From assembly GCF_026151205.1 (NCBI RefSeq), contig NC_087082.1, positions 6,765,908 through 6,829,907 on the forward strand: a stretch of DNA of 64,000 bases. The letters run 5' to 3'. The translations under genes were made by a program, and so were the position numbers. Positions 46,895 to 58,289 of the stretch are shown piece by piece; position 1 is the first letter of the stretch, and the number at the start of each line of letters is the position of its first letter. The notes beneath the pieces were generated by a model. It was given only the letters and a program-made list of their open reading frames with translations, had not been told where the DNA came from and did not search any database. Origin of the DNA: Bolinopsis microptera (taxonomy: Eukaryota > Ctenophora > Tentaculata > Lobata > Bolinopsidae).

Positions 46895-49867
46895 ATGGCT
46901 GGAGAGTCTACGCCCAAAATCAAGATGGGATCAACACTGTGTGCTGTGCTATTTGTTTTCGCTGTTTGTTCTTGGAATGTTAGGGGCTTGGGTAGTCCAG
47001 ACACTGCGGTTAATGATAAAACTCGGTCTGAACGACTTTTGAAGAGGGAGTTACTGGGTAATGACTGCAAAAGGTACGGTATGGACATTGTGGGACTACA
47101 AGAAACTAAGTGCACTAATCAGGTGGATATCATTCTTCACAACAACTACAGACTGTTAATTTTTGATCAGAAAGAACAATGTCATGGGGGTATTGGATTT
47201 GTTATAAGCCCTAAACTGCAACCTTTCATCACAACTTTCAAACAGGTCTCTGATAGAGTTGGGTATATTGATTTTTGTTTTCCTCTCAAGGGTGGTAGTA
47301 ATAAGAATTTCAGAATCATCAACAGTTATGGTCTCACATCTCTTCGTGCTCAACAACACCCTGACAAACTGTCTCAGTTCTATAGAGATTTACACAATGC
47401 ATCCTCTATTCCATCAAAATGGGAAATGTTCCACTGCGGAGATTTCAACTCAAAGCTGGGTAAACGAACTAGGGTTGATGAACAATTAGGTCTGGAAGGT
47501 TTGATAGGTAGACATGGTATTGGGACTAGAAATGAAAACGGGGAGCATTTGCTTGAATTTATGGTTAAAGAAGACCTAACAGCATGCAATACTTTGTTTG
47601 ATCATCCAAGCAGGCACAAACTAACTTGGACTGGTGAACACAGGACTAAGAGAAATACTCCTATATACGCCCAACTTGACTATGTGCTTTGCAGGAGGAG
47701 GTCTACGGTTTTAATAAAGGACAGCAGATCATACGGAGGCGCTGAGTTACGATCTGATCACAAACCTGTTGTAACTAGATTAACGCTGAAAAATCATGTT
47801 CTCATTCACAAAACCAAAAAATCAGATAGCACTCAGTTTGACTGCTCAACTCTCTACAGGGATAAAGAACTCAGACAGAAATATCAAAGTGCGATTGCTG
47901 AAAGATTATCGTGTAAAACTTATCCAGATGACCCAAATGAGAAAATGAATGAACTTTTTAGTGACATACGTGCGTGTGCTGAAGAAACTATACCACTAAA
48001 AGGGAAATCCTCTAAAGAAAATTTCTCCAGTGATCTAACAGTAGCTTCATTAGTTGCTAAAAAGCGTGATCAGACTCTGAAGATCAAATCAGCCCCAAAT
48101 GGTAGTGATGTTAGTGGAGATAGGAGAGAAGTTAAAAAGATTCAGAATAGCATTTCTAAGAGACTTGTGCAAATAAATAACATGAAGGCTGACGCTCTAG
48201 CAGAAGAAATAAATAACACTGACGATGCTAGAAAGATGTTTGAAGCTTCAAGATCTTTAGCTGGAATAAGAAAGTCTGGTAACATAGTGGTCAATGATAT
48301 CAACAACAACCCTATTGGTACTGATTTAGGGAAAGCAAACACAGCGAAATCTTTCTTCGAAAAACAACTAACAGAAGGAGTTGAAGCTGGCCTGCAACCT
48401 TTTACCTGCGATCCAAAACCACTTGATAACCCCATTACACCAGTTGAAGTTAAACTTGCTGCAAGTAAACTCAAATCAAACCGTGCCAGTGGTCCAGATA
48501 ATCTCCAGAATGAGTTGATAAAGTACGCCCATCCAATCACTTTTGAGAAGTATGCTGAGGCAATTAACGAGTCATTTAGTGGGAACAAATACATAAGTTC
48601 GATAGGACAAGGTATTGTGACTCCTCTACAGAAGCCTGGTAAACCTAAAGGTCCCCTCACAAGCCTTAGACCACTTACACTGTTAAACGGATCGAGGAAG
48701 ATGCTCACTCAAATTGCCTTAAAACGGGTCGAGAGCAGAATTGACAACTACACCATGCCATGGCAGAGTGCTTACAAGAGAGGTAGAAGCTGCTCTGACA
48801 TTGTGTGGGCTCAGAGAATGCTCATATCTGTTGTGATGAGGAAGAAATGGACATTTAGCAAAATGGGTATTGATATGAGTAGAGCTTTTGATACCGTGAA
48901 AAGGGACACTATCATCAATGTTTTGAAAGATGCTGGTTGTTCGGAGGACGACATTCGCTTAGTTCAATACCTTCTATCGAATACTCTCCTTAGAGTTCGT
49001 GTTAACTCCTCACTGTCGGAAGAGTTTGAAAGTTTACTCGGAGCCTTTCAAGGTGACAGTTTATCTGGAAAGCTATTCACACTTATTCTTGCAGCAGCCT
49101 TACACCACCTCAGAGCTGTATCTGGGAGACCAAACCCACCAGTATCAGAACTAGGTTTTCCAACTGAGTGGGAATATTCAGACGATTGTGACTTTGCTGA
49201 CGAGGACATCGAGAGACTGAGAATTTTCCTTCCTGCAGTGAAGGAGATTCTCAAAGACTGGAACCTCCAAGTAAATGAAAGTAAAACTGAATTCAGTACC
49301 TTCTACCTGGCGAAAAAATCTGATAAAGACACAAACGGTCAGCCATTAGCTAATAACGAACCATGGCGAAGTAACAAGTCACTAGGTTCCTTACTGTGTA
49401 CTGAGAAGGACATTCAAAGAAGGAGAATCCTAGCTGAGATCGCTTTTAAGAACTTTGAAAAAGTGTGGTTGTCCGGTAAGAAAATATCCCTTGAAAGAAA
49501 GCTGAGGTTATACGATGCTCAAGTTGTATCTGTATTGATTTACAACTCAAATAGTTGGAGTCCTAAGAAAGCAACCATGGAGAAAATGGACACACTCCAT
49601 CGTAGACACCTCAGATCCATTTTAAACATCAAATGGCCTAAAGGTATGATAAGCAACAAAGCATTGTATGAAAGGTGCAAAGTTGAAAAGTTATCCAAGC
49701 GTATTGAACACCAGCGGTGGAAGATGTTTGGACACATTCTCAGGAGTATGGAGAACACCCCAGCCCAAACGGCTCTCTCTTTTGCTATTGAATCAGATAA
49801 TTTAGAATTAGAATTAGAATTAGAATCAAATTTACACAGCAATACAATAAGAATAAAAATAATTTAA
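46895..49867 (+). CDS. LINE endonuclease-reverse transcriptase, prematurely stopped
   Basis: 990 residues from ATG 46895. Residues about 25-295 are an APE-type endonuclease: Asn28 in SWNVRG, Glu70 in LQETK, Asp183 and Asn185 in GDFNSK, Asp262 in LDYVL, and Ser-Asp-His 287-289; all catalytic positions are present. Residues about 570-800 are the reverse transcriptase: motif A with Asp660 (IDMSRAFD), QGDSLSG near 718, and the active site YSDD at 761-764. The segment after (WSPKKATMEKMD, then RRHLRSILN and WKMFGHILR) is the usual C-terminal region of RTE-like elements. It nicks target DNA and copies its own RNA there. The TAA at 49865-49867 removes about 77 codons that continue in the same frame (GRLGRPRMNLL, then CWENLF, end 50098). 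A (TTAGAA)n expansion just upstream suggests slippage. Otherwise no frameshift, so the copy is young. Confidence 0.85.
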   Translation: MAGESTPKIKMGSTLCAVLFVFAVCSWNVRGLGSPDTAVNDKTRSERLLKRELLGNDCKRYGMDIVGLQETKCTNQVDIILHNNYRLLIFDQKEQCHGGIGFVISPKLQPFITTFKQVSDRVGYIDFCFPLKGGSNKNFRIINSYGLTSLRAQQHPDKLSQFYRDLHNASSIPSKWEMFHCGDFNSKLGKRTRVDEQLGLEGLIGRHGIGTRNENGEHLLEFMVKEDLTACNTLFDHPSRHKLTWTGEHRTKRNTPIYAQLDYVLCRRRSTVLIKDSRSYGGAELRSDHKPVVTRLTLKNHVLIHKTKKSDSTQFDCSTLYRDKELRQKYQSAIAERLSCKTYPDDPNEKMNELFSDIRACAEETIPLKGKSSKENFSSDLTVASLVAKKRDQTLKIKSAPNGSDVSGDRREVKKIQNSISKRLVQINNMKADALAEEINNTDDARKMFEASRSLAGIRKSGNIVVNDINNNPIGTDLGKANTAKSFFEKQLTEGVEAGLQPFTCDPKPLDNPITPVEVKLAASKLKSNRASGPDNLQNELIKYAHPITFEKYAEAINESFSGNKYISSIGQGIVTPLQKPGKPKGPLTSLRPLTLLNGSRKMLTQIALKRVESRIDNYTMPWQSAYKRGRSCSDIVWAQRMLISVVMRKKWTFSKMGIDMSRAFDTVKRDTIINVLKDAGCSEDDIRLVQYLLSNTLLRVRVNSSLSEEFESLLGAFQGDSLSGKLFTLILAAALHHLRAVSGRPNPPVSELGFPTEWEYSDDCDFADEDIERLRIFLPAVKEILKDWNLQVNESKTEFSTFYLAKKSDKDTNGQPLANNEPWRSNKSLGSLLCTEKDIQRRRILAEIAFKNFEKVWLSGKKISLERKLRLYDAQVVSVLIYNSNSWSPKKATMEKMDTLHRRHLRSILNIKWPKGMISNKALYERCKVEKLSKRIEHQRWKMFGHILRSMENTPAQTALSFAIESDNLELELELESNLHSNTIRIKII

Positions 49868-50098
49868 GAGGCTTCAATCTGCTGTGCAGGACATTCAAGT
49901 CAGTCGAAAACTGTTAGCAGAATCTTCATTGGAAGATTGGGGAGACCTAGAATGAACTTGTTATCGGTTTTAAGAAGTGATTTAAATAGTAGAAATTTGC
50001 AAATGGACAACTTGTATGAATTGAACGAAATTAGAGATATAGCTGCATGCAACAGATGTTGGGAAAATCTTTTTCAAGGGTACAGTTTACCGCATTAA
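49868..50098 (+). pseudogene. C-terminal extension of the LINE ORF beyond the stop
   Basis: In frame with the main ORF and open for 76 codons to TAA at 50096-50098. Contains GRLGRPRMNLLSVLRSDL and a final CWENLF motif, which fit the C-terminus of the same LINE family. Lost from the protein unless the stop is read through or is a private mutation. Confidence 0.7.
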
Positions 50099-50160
50099 GG
50101 TATTTTTAAGAATCATTTTTGTCGGTAAGATCCTGTTTTATAATAATAATAATAATAGAT

Positions 50161-51149
50161 AATAATTAAGATGATACAGACTATTTTATAACAGTCATTA
50201 AAGTTGGCATACGATGCAATAATATGACGTGACATGATTGATGATACGCATCGTTAACACGTAACAAAATTGCGCAAAATATGAAATGATCTACAACCAA
50301 ACCACATACAGATCGACGGCGACACCTCAGATGCGCGCAGAATTTTTCAAGTTCTGCACGCCTAATATAATATACACGATTATCACGTGCGCAAAACACA
50401 ACTCTGGGATAACAATAAAGTATAACAATTACATTGTAGGCAGTAGGGAAATTTGATCGTGCGTGGTGTTACCGCGGCGAAATTCTTGTTAAAGTCAGTA
50501 TGGTTCCTAAATGTAAAGGTTTTGGAAGACTTGCTACTGACAGTCAGTGGTGGCTACTGACTGTCAGTAGTCAGTAGTAACGACATTACAATTCTTTAGA
50601 AACACAGTCCCTTAGACAATCAAGTGTATGTGAGGTGAAAGAGTATTATTTTCCAAGAAACGCTTTATAAACAGTAACAGACGAAAACCTCGCGTTTCAT
50701 TAGGTGATTGTTGGTAAGCACTAAGATTTCTCCGATTAAGTAAGTTCTTTAACCCTGTTTTGTGTGCCTGGTCGCTAGATAATTATGCTTGTACGTTAAC
50801 ACTTGTTTTTTATTGATCTTAGAAGAAAACTGTTACGCTGATATAATGCATATTAAAAGTTACCTCAGGGCTTAGATCATAATATGTTTTAAATAGTTGA
50901 ATACACACTGTCCTAACTCGTACAGACATCTCTTAATAAATGTAACTTATAACTTTGACTCATAAAGAGTGATCACCAGCTCTAGAGGAAATATATCTTG
51001 GAATCAACAGCCAAAGGTCAGGTCAACTTAGTTTAGCTTATAAGAAAGTAAAACCCATGAATAACTAAAACTAATTGATGGCATTAGAGATATGGATACT
51101 GAACCAAATTTGTTTTGACACGTGTCAGGGATCCAGGGTTTTGATTGAT
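50161..51149. other. intergenic DNA, no gene recognised
   Basis: No supported gene. A short CTGACAGTCAGT / ACTGACTGTCAGT cluster of self-complementary octamers lies at 50534-50576. Confidence 0.45.
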
Positions 51150-51740
51150 CAATTCTTTTTTTCCCTTTTTTTATTTAAGAGAGGCTTGGCCTGGTTGGCC
51201 CACGAGAGGATAGCATATGGATGCTTTGCCTACCTCTGAGGTATGGCAGTCCTGTTGGAGGATGCCGGTTGAATCAAGATGTGTAATCAAGGATGATGGT
51301 GTTTGGGGTGTGTCATAGAAGAACGCTTAAGTGGCATGGTGGTTGAGTGTGGAAGAGAGTGGCGAACTAAGACGACGTTTGAGTAGTCGCTATGTTACAC
51401 CGGTCTGGTCCAACTCCTCTGGCACCATTAAGCGTTTTATTTAGTGTGGTTTGCAAAGTTGACGATGGTGGAGATGTGTTGGTTGTCGAATATGTCATTG
51501 ACAGAGAGGTAGTAGTCCTGAAAATATTGACCTCCTATTTAGGCAATAGCCGGACACTGTCCAAGGAAGTGTGAGACAGTTTCCTCTCCGTCGCTGCACA
51601 TAGGACAAGCACTGGTGTTTGGTTTGCAAATGGTGTGAAGGTGTTTGTTTAAGCCGCAGTGACCCGTGATGAGGTGAACTACAGTTCTGTAATCTTGTCT
51701 GTTGTTGCTGAGTGTATCGGAGATCCGGGAGGACTAGGAA
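51150..51740 (-). pseudogene. C-terminal fragment of an RNase H-bearing LINE
   Basis: On the minus strand from about 51736, the frame reads ITGHCGLNKHLH, then CPMC..GEETVSHFLGQCPA, the cysteine-histidine tail found after RNase H in Jockey/R1/I-type LINEs (Cys-x2-Cys-x8-His-x4-Cys). An in-frame stop follows CPAIA, after which the frame continues (QYFQDYY, then IVNFA). A poly(A)-like run on the minus strand at about 51157-51180 marks its 3' end. Upstream domains are missing: 5'-truncated, dead copy. Confidence 0.75.
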
Positions 51741-51959
51741 TCCAGTGAGGTTACTGCAGGCGGACGGGAAGAAGAAGCGGTACGAAGATGCAGAGGCCAG
51801 CGGACAACCAGAGGCAGATGAGGATTGATGGAATTTGGGGTATTTCAGAGGGTAATAGGACATTTGGGACATGATAGAAATGATACAAATATGTTATACT
51901 ATTTATCATGACTATTGGATTAATATGATACATAACGATATTATATTATACATGACAGT

Positions 51960-52120
51960 CAATTCATGACCGTAATTTTGTTATAACGCGAGGAACGGAC
52001 ATTATTATTATCATGAGGGACATTATTTACATGATTAATAATATATTATTGACAATGAGAATCTTGTTATAACGTGATGAACAGACATTATTATTATCAT
52101 GAGGGACGTTATTTACATGA
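51960..52120. repeat. ~85-bp tandem repeat, left part of a split array
   Basis: Two direct units containing GTTATAACG, GAACGGACATTATTATTATC, ATGAGGGAC and TTATTTACATGA. The array continues at 53395 beyond the Penelope-like insertion, so it was one array of three to four units before the insertion. Confidence 0.8.
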
Positions 52121-53394
52121 GTATTATACCCAACATTGACCGGCGAACTGATAGCTACTTCAGAAGCAATGAAACTACAATCTTCTAGATAAAATGAGTC
52201 ATAGTACTTTCAGCCGGAGCCATCATAAGTGACATAAATCTAAAAGATAGTATGGTTAGTTTCTAAATATAAACTCAAACTCTGAAAAGGAAACTGCCGT
52301 GAAATATGAAACATCAATAAAAGGACCAAATATTTAAAAAAATAATAATTTATGGAAAGCCCCTCAGGCAAAATAAAAATCAATTATGCAATAAAGGAAT
52401 CTTAAAAGGGTTTGTACTATTCATTCCTGAGGGGCGGAGGGAATTTAAGGCATGTATATATCGGTGCTCCTTAACATCTAAACTACTAGGACTTGAATTT
52501 TCTAGGATACACACTGAAACACTATTGTTAAAATTTTCCTTCTGAGTCAGTCCATGCTCTATATGGAGGTGGAGTCCTACGCAGTTTGAGTCATCATCCG
52601 TGTCAACCTTTTGCCCACTGATGATCTTGTAGAATGCTCTTCTGTGTTCGCCAAACCTTACCCGTAGCATTCTGGTGGATTTGCCTACGTATGGTTTCTC
52701 ACACAGTTTACATCTGATCAAATATATGATGTTGTAAGTGATGCATGTACCTGGTGCTGGTTTTACCCGTTTCCCATTGATGCTGATTTGTGTAGCACTA
52801 TCAATAGACTCACACGTTGCACAGTTCTTCTTTCTACACGGCCTTGTTTGACCATGCTTATTCCCCAGAGCTATTTCTTTCACCTTAACCAACCGGCTTT
52901 TGAGGTTGCTTCCTGTTTTCTTGACAAATTGGAAGAACTTTTTGCCATTCTTCTTTTCTTCAAGGGTGTTACTCTGTTGTTTTGAGTCACTCAGGTTACA
53001 AAAACTTCTGGTCTTCTTTAAGTTCTCCTCATACTTTTTCACTGTGGTGACAATGTCAGAGTCACTTCCGTAGGTTGAGACAACCCTTATTGGTAGGATC
53101 TCTGGCTTCAGTGTGTTGTCCTTGGGAGGTCTTCGTTCAAGGTTTCTTTCTGAGTTGAGAACTTTTTTGCTAATGTTGTTCACCATTTTTGAGGGATAAG
53201 CAGCTGCCTTGAATGCTTGGCTTAGTTCACTCAATCTGGTTTCCAGTCGTTCTTGTGAGTTGATTATTCTCCTGAGTCTGATACACTGGCTGTAAACTAT
53301 TCCACTATAAATGTGGTTTGGATGTGCACTGCTAAAATGTAGATAGCTCCTTGAATCTGTTTCCTTGATATGGAGGTCAGTTTGTAAGTTTCCC
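52121..53394 (-). mobile_element. 5'-truncated Penelope-like element with 15-bp target duplication
   Basis: The element is bounded on both sides by ACGTTATTTACATGA (52106-52120 and 53395-53409), a perfect 15-bp direct repeat consistent with target-site duplication. The duplicated copy carries a G (ACGTT) where other units of the surrounding array have A (ACATT), so it is not just array periodicity. Orientation is minus. The 5' part, including almost all of the reverse transcriptase, is missing. Confidence 0.8.
52380..53394 (-). pseudogene. Penelope-like RT C-terminus plus GIY-YIG endonuclease
   Basis: The frame of 338 codons has no real ATG start; it opens at the truncation junction. Residues 1-45 (LQTDLHIKETDSRSYLHF, then YSQCIRLRRI) are the segment that follows the RT domain in Penelope-like elements. 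A linker has Cys187, Cys192 and Cys195 in a CxxC-type arrangement. Residues about 220-320 are a GIY-YIG nuclease: Tyr225 in IIYLIRC, the CxxC at 229-232, YVGKS at 236-240, Arg246 and His251. The frame is undamaged to its stop. It should be unable to move on its own without RT. Confidence is high for the family, lower for any current expression. Confidence 0.85.
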
Positions 53395-53520
53395 ACGTTA
53401 TTTACATGATTAATAATATTTTATTGACGATAAGAATCTCGTTATAACGTGATGAACGGACACTATTATATTATCATGAGGGACATTATTTACATGAATA
53501 ATAATATTTTATCACGTTGA
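53395..53520. repeat. ~85-bp tandem repeat, right part of the split array
   Basis: Continuation of the array at 51960-52120, with the same GAACGGACACTATTATATTATC and ATGAGGGACATTATTTACATGA blocks. Confidence 0.8.
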
Positions 53521-53619
53521 ACTTTTACCCCAATGTCAATATCCAGCTTATTGATCGGGAAGGATGTAAAGGATACGCAGATAGATAACGATTCAAATAA
53601 GTATCATTTGGAAAGACGT

Positions 53620-54294
53620 CTAGTAACATACATTGGAAGATAACGTGGAATCTGAGATATGAGGAGTGTTATGATTGTTACTAACGATGTTACTTATCTT
53701 AGCATGGAGCTTTAGCTCACTCTTATTACAAAGGTAAGAGCAAGTCATTTCAGTATAAGTGTTGAGGTTTTTTATGATGTTGGCGTGCTTGTGGCCGAGT
53801 GTCAGTTTGGTGTGTCTGGGACCGTCAGTAATCCACGATTCTTGATTAAGTTTGGTGACTTTGTCGTCGATCAGGCATTTGATGTAAGATTGTGGAATTG
53901 GGCAATTCAAAGTGGATTCACTGGTTGTGCCAATTGTGGCCAGCTCGTCTGCTTTTTCATTACCCCACAATCCGATGTGTGCAGCTATCCATCTGATCTC
54001 TAAGGTGTTAGTGGATCCGAGTGTATTGAGGGTGTCGTAGCAGTCTCTAGTAGTTCTACTCCTCGTTGAGGGTGAGGATATAGTTTGAATAGAGGAAAGA
54101 CTGTCTGACCATATGATGATGTGTGTGTTGGTATAAGTTGAGAGATATTTACAAGCTTCGATGATGGCAGTGAGTTCTGTTTGATAAACGGTGCAATAAT
54201 CGGGAAGCTTGAATGATGTTTCCTCTAGTGTAGTGTTGTTGTTGTCAGTGGTGATAATATAACCAGCCCCGCTACCTGAGTCTGTGCGTGACAT
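53620..54294 (-). pseudogene. LINE RNase H domain fragment
   Basis: 224 residues on the minus strand, starting at an ATG (54292-54294) that is probably internal to the original protein. RNase HI signature: GSGAGYII near residue 7, Glu40 (QTELTAI), Asp64 (IWSDSLSS), and His106 with GNEKADELA (Asp116). The first catalytic Asp may be Asp5, but its usual TDGS context is altered. Residues 160-200 resemble the cysteine-histidine tail of Jockey/R1/I-type LINEs in decayed form. No RT or endonuclease precedes it, so this is a fragment, distinct from the LINE piece at 51150-51740. It once would have removed RNA from RNA-DNA hybrids during reverse transcription. Confidence 0.75.
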
Positions 54295-55469
54295 TGATCA
54301 ATTCTGTAAGCTGTTTGGTTATGTTCTGACACGTGTTGAGAAAATCTGGTTCGCGGCCTTCTCACCAGAATATCCACAACACAACGTTTCATTACTATAT
54401 CTTACATGAGTGGTCCTCTCTGATTGCAATAATTATATGAGTATTGCTGAAAGCACAGTGTAAGGCCTACACGGACCGCCTCTAACTAGCCAATCCCTGT
54501 TTACATGCCGTGTAGCAGGGGACAACATGTGCCTAAAAATGCACTTTTTCATCCAATCAAATGAATGGTCTATCCTTCAATCCTTGTCACAAGCATACGG
54601 CGCTACAAGTCTTAATGGTTAATCATCAAAAAAGGAGCTTTCTAGATTGCATACTTTATTTTACAGATACCACATCTGGCAGTAGTACTGCCAGTACTGC
54701 CAGTACGGCAGTACTGCGGCCACGAGGGTTCAGGAATGTTTTATGTGCGAAATTGTATTTTTATTTTTTGAGACATTTGATTGAAAACATTACATTTGAG
54801 TTATAGATACATTAAACTTCGAAGGAGAGGAAGATCACAACACGTGAAGTCAGATGATCTTAGTTAAAAAGTGATTTGCATCTCACTCAACCTACAGGTT
54901 AATGCAAGGATTTATTATTAATATAGTGGCCAAACATAATATCCCACTTTGAAAGTTATGATATAATTATGGTTTTATTCCATATAACCAGACAACTAAA
55001 AGAGCAAAACAGCATCAGAACCTTTACGTACGCGTAATAACAGTTTTCTGGAGTCTAGTGCTACGACAGTTTTAATTTAATGACCATTTCGTCAAATTTC
55101 GCTCTTTCTATCTACCTCCAACACCACTCTATAAGTGCTATAATCATATCACCCTAATCGTTGCAGAGGCGTTAATATTGAGTGATGGCAAGTCAAGAAC
55201 GCGCTGTCACTCCTTAAAATATGTCAAATAACTGACAAATATAAGTAGGGAGGTATTTGTTGTACGGTACCCCGATCCGTATAGTCAATCAGCTGTACTC
55301 GCAAGTCGTATAACCACTACCAGCAATATTTATGTTAAATACCAGAAATTTATGCCAATACAACCATTCTCCAGTTGCAGCTTATTTCTTACCTTTGCTC
55401 ATCTTTCTTGGATACCTTATTTCGACTTTAATAAGGAAACAAGAGTTTTTCGTCTCATTAAAACACGTG
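54295..55469. other. intergenic DNA, no gene recognised
   Basis: No supported exon. A perfect 9-bp stem (AGTACTGCC / GGCAGTACT, 54693-54715) lies in a cluster of AGTACTGCC repeats. Confidence 0.45.
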
Positions 55470-55830
55470 TAAGGTATGTAAAGTATATAAGGTATAGTAA
55501 TGGCATAATTTAAGGTATGTAAAGTATGTAAGGTATGGTAATGGCATAATTTAAGGTATCATTTAGAGTATGTAAGGTATGGTAATGGCATAATTTAAGG
55601 TATGTAAAGTATGTAAGGTATGGTAATGGCATAATATAAGGTATGTAAAGTATGTAAGGTATGTAAAGTATGTAAGGTATGTAAAGTATGTAAGGTATGG
55701 TAATGGCATAATACAAAGTATAGAAGTATGTAAGGTATGGTAATGGCATAATACAAAGTATAGAAGTATGTAAGGTATGGTAATGTCATCATTTAAGGTA
55801 TGTAGAGTATGTAAGGCATGTAAAGTGAAC
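55470..55830. repeat. compound minisatellite of TAAGGTATG units
   Basis: About 30 units of TAAGGTATG and TAAAGTATG in alternation, with an inserted higher-order unit GGTAATGGCATAAT repeated about seven times. Minus-strand frames here are by-products. Confidence 0.9.
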
Positions 55831-56553
55831 CTCACTGGGACCTTCAGGAAGAACACATTGATTAACCGGGGTTTGGCTGTACTAACTACCTTTACTTCAC
55901 GGCATAGCTATTTTTAGGATTAGACGGGGTTTAAATAGGACTGTAGACTAATGACTTCGACTTCGTCATAAAAGCAAATTTCACTTCTCTGATCATTTTC
56001 TGAATTCTGGTTGAATTAAAGGAAAAGATATAATGCACATTGCCCACTAGCCAAAAAACTATTTTGAGTTTTGAGCACAAAAACCCGACTTGAAAGACCT
56101 GAAAGATCAAAGAGACCTCCTAGTCACTGACTAGTAGTCAGTCACTCTCCTAGTCAGCCGCTCTCAAGGTCTCTCTCTAAGGTCGACGGACGCTGGCTTC
56201 CTGCAGTCTCAAGGTTAAATTGATTGACGATGTCAACCCATCGAGATCGTTGCTCTGCGAAGCAGAGCGACGATCGACGATGCAAAGCAAGAATGCTATT
56301 GCAAGAATGCTATTGCTAGTTCGCGCGGTGCGTCGAAGTGGCGAAGTCCTCCAAAAGGTTAAATAGCAACAGTTTATTATAACCTCGAGATTTTAAAACG
56401 CTTATAGTTTACGATTTGTTGAGGCGCCTATGATAGCCACTTTACCACTAGGCGTACCTATATTAGCGCTGCCGTATGATTGAGAGTTGTCCGAATTGGG
56501 CTAAACGCTTTTCTGCCAGCTCCAACGCCGCAAGCGTGGTAAATCACTTTACG
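55831..56553. other. intergenic DNA with a 14-bp hairpin
   Basis: No gene recognised. GATCGTTGCTCTGC and GCAGAGCGACGATC form a hairpin with a 3-base loop at 56245-56275 (one G-T pair). AAGAATGCTATTGC is duplicated just after it. Confidence 0.55.
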
Positions 56554-56725
56554 GTCTACAGTCGATCTTCGAGATTTTTCTAAAACCAACTTGAATCGAT
56601 GTATTTTCGGACGCTGATTCCGAATCAGCATACGCTTTTATTAGAAATTGGGTTAGGCCTAGGGTTGGGATCAGATTAGAGGGCTAGGATTTTGAATACT
56701 TGGTGGCCCTGAATGACGTGTTTGG
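56554..56725 (-). repeat. dispersed repeat with telomere-like units, second copy
   Basis: Reverse-oriented relative of 9331-9634: TCTACAGTCGATCTTCG, CGGACGCTGATTCCGAATCA, GGGTTAGGCCTAGGGTTGGG and TGGTGGCCCTGAATGAC in matching order. Shorter than the first copy in its telomere-like part. Confidence 0.75.
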
Positions 56726-57870
56726 TGGCACCAAATTTAGTGTTTGGTGGCACCAATAAAACGTGTTTTGACTTGATTACTTTCTATTCCTGGTATAAGG
56801 GAGTATGACCTGTTAGACGAAATCTTGACACTAAATTTTGGCACGAAATCTTGGCACTATAAGTGGGGGTTTAAACAGGTAAAGGGAGGGAACAAAGGTG
56901 GCGGCTTCAAACTATTCAACTGATTGGACGTGCGTAATTTAACGAACTTTTAAACGGTTTGTAACGATCACCTCGTGTACGGTGCACTGTAAAAATACTC
57001 GCAGTGTCGCGTTATTAAAATAAAGTTTAAAACGCAAATATTTTCTGAAGCCTTTAAAAGAATCAGGCAGCTCTCTGCTTTGTTTCTTAGAAAGTTTAAA
57101 GCTCATTTATGAAACTTATTGACTTGATCATTTACATTTCATTATATTTCGTGATTTGTTTGTTTTATATTCATCAATTTAACTATTACATTTAATAAAG
57201 TTTAAACCAACTGCACAGAATTTGTATATACTTTTATAATTGTGATGGATCGTGGCTTAATACAAACAATAATTAACGCATTCTCACGCACTTTTAATCA
57301 CTGTCACTACTTAAACCATGCTCCTAATAACGCGCTTCTCAATAATTAAATGAACGCACGACCCATGCATACTGTTGACTGTGTAGTCCAAGTATGACCA
57401 TTGATCAGGACTCACAGGAGGATATAACTATATATATACTATGTACTATATAAACTATAAAACTCCTTTCCGAAAATACCGAACTAGCTGCCAGATAGTG
57501 AGATAGCAGCACAGGCTAAACACCGCCCAGTAACACATCGCACACCAATCTTTAGGCTTTTCAAGCATACATGTTTAGATATCTGAATAAAGCCTGCATG
57601 TTACTTAGATTTTCAAAATTAGTTCTAGTTAACCGAAGTGCAATGTTTACACGGATCTAGATAGAGACACCGTGATTAAAATATGCTAAATTATTTTCCA
57701 CCATCCAGAGCAAAACTATCTTTTAACGTATAGACGAAACCACTCACAATATTTGATTTTAACGAGCAAGTTTAACGAGGGAGTGGAACGAGCCACGTGA
57801 TGCCCATATAAGGAGTGGAACGAGCCGCCGAATGAGTGGTCGGTGGCGGCTCCTCGAGACCTTTCATGTT
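56726..57870. other. intergenic DNA, no gene recognised
   Basis: Only short duplications: TGTTTGGTGGCACCAA twice near 56720-56755, and GAGTGGAACGAGCC twice near 57780-57825. Confidence 0.45.
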
Positions 57871-58200
57871 ACTATATATAAAGCGAGACGATATATATCT
57901 GTGCCATTTTACTGACACCACGGGTCCACGGCATCAACTTTAACGCGACTTTCTGCAAAAACCGTAAAAGATATACAACTGAAACTTTTTTGGCTGGGTC
58001 AAATGCTTTAATGGCCTCCAAATCAGCATGAAAAAATAAAATATTGGCCAAGGAATAATGATTTTAGAGCCGAAAATTTGGACCCCCAAGTGGTGTCAAA
58101 AACGCCAATTAAATAGGTAATAATTATTTTAGTATCTTGACTCTTGAGTCTTGACACCGTTTAGCTGTTTAGGGTTATATTATACGGGTTCCTGCTAGTT
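57871..58200 (-). mobile_element. interspersed repeat family A, copy 3
   Basis: Reverse orientation: begins with TATATAAAGCGAGACGAT, then CCATTTTACTGACACCAC, and ends with GGGTTCCTGCTAGT. Closest to the copy at 11715 in keeping the AGCGAGACG terminus. Confidence 0.75.
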
Positions 58201-58289
58201 AATAAATAATGCGCCGAGACAAAAAATGGAACTGATCATTATAATTGGTTGATTGCCCAGAGGCTGATTTGCAGTAACTCGTTTGAGTT

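Larger units (their letters stand above)
46895..50160 (+). mobile_element. non-LTR retrotransposon (LINE), nearly full-length
   Basis: One long ORF with endonuclease then reverse transcriptase, followed by a short 3' region ending in (ATA)n at about 50140-50157, typical of single-ORF LINEs such as RTE-type elements. The 5' boundary is not visible. A (TTAGAA)n stretch at 49798-49830 and one in-frame stop at 49865 interrupt the C-terminus; the same frame continues open to 50098. Confidence 0.85.

Noticed and set aside
51960-53520. Hammerhead ribozyme in the repeats around the Penelope-like element
   Set aside because: Such ribozymes are known from Penelope-like elements. Here GTGATGAAC comes close to the core, but the first C is absent and no GAAA partner follows.
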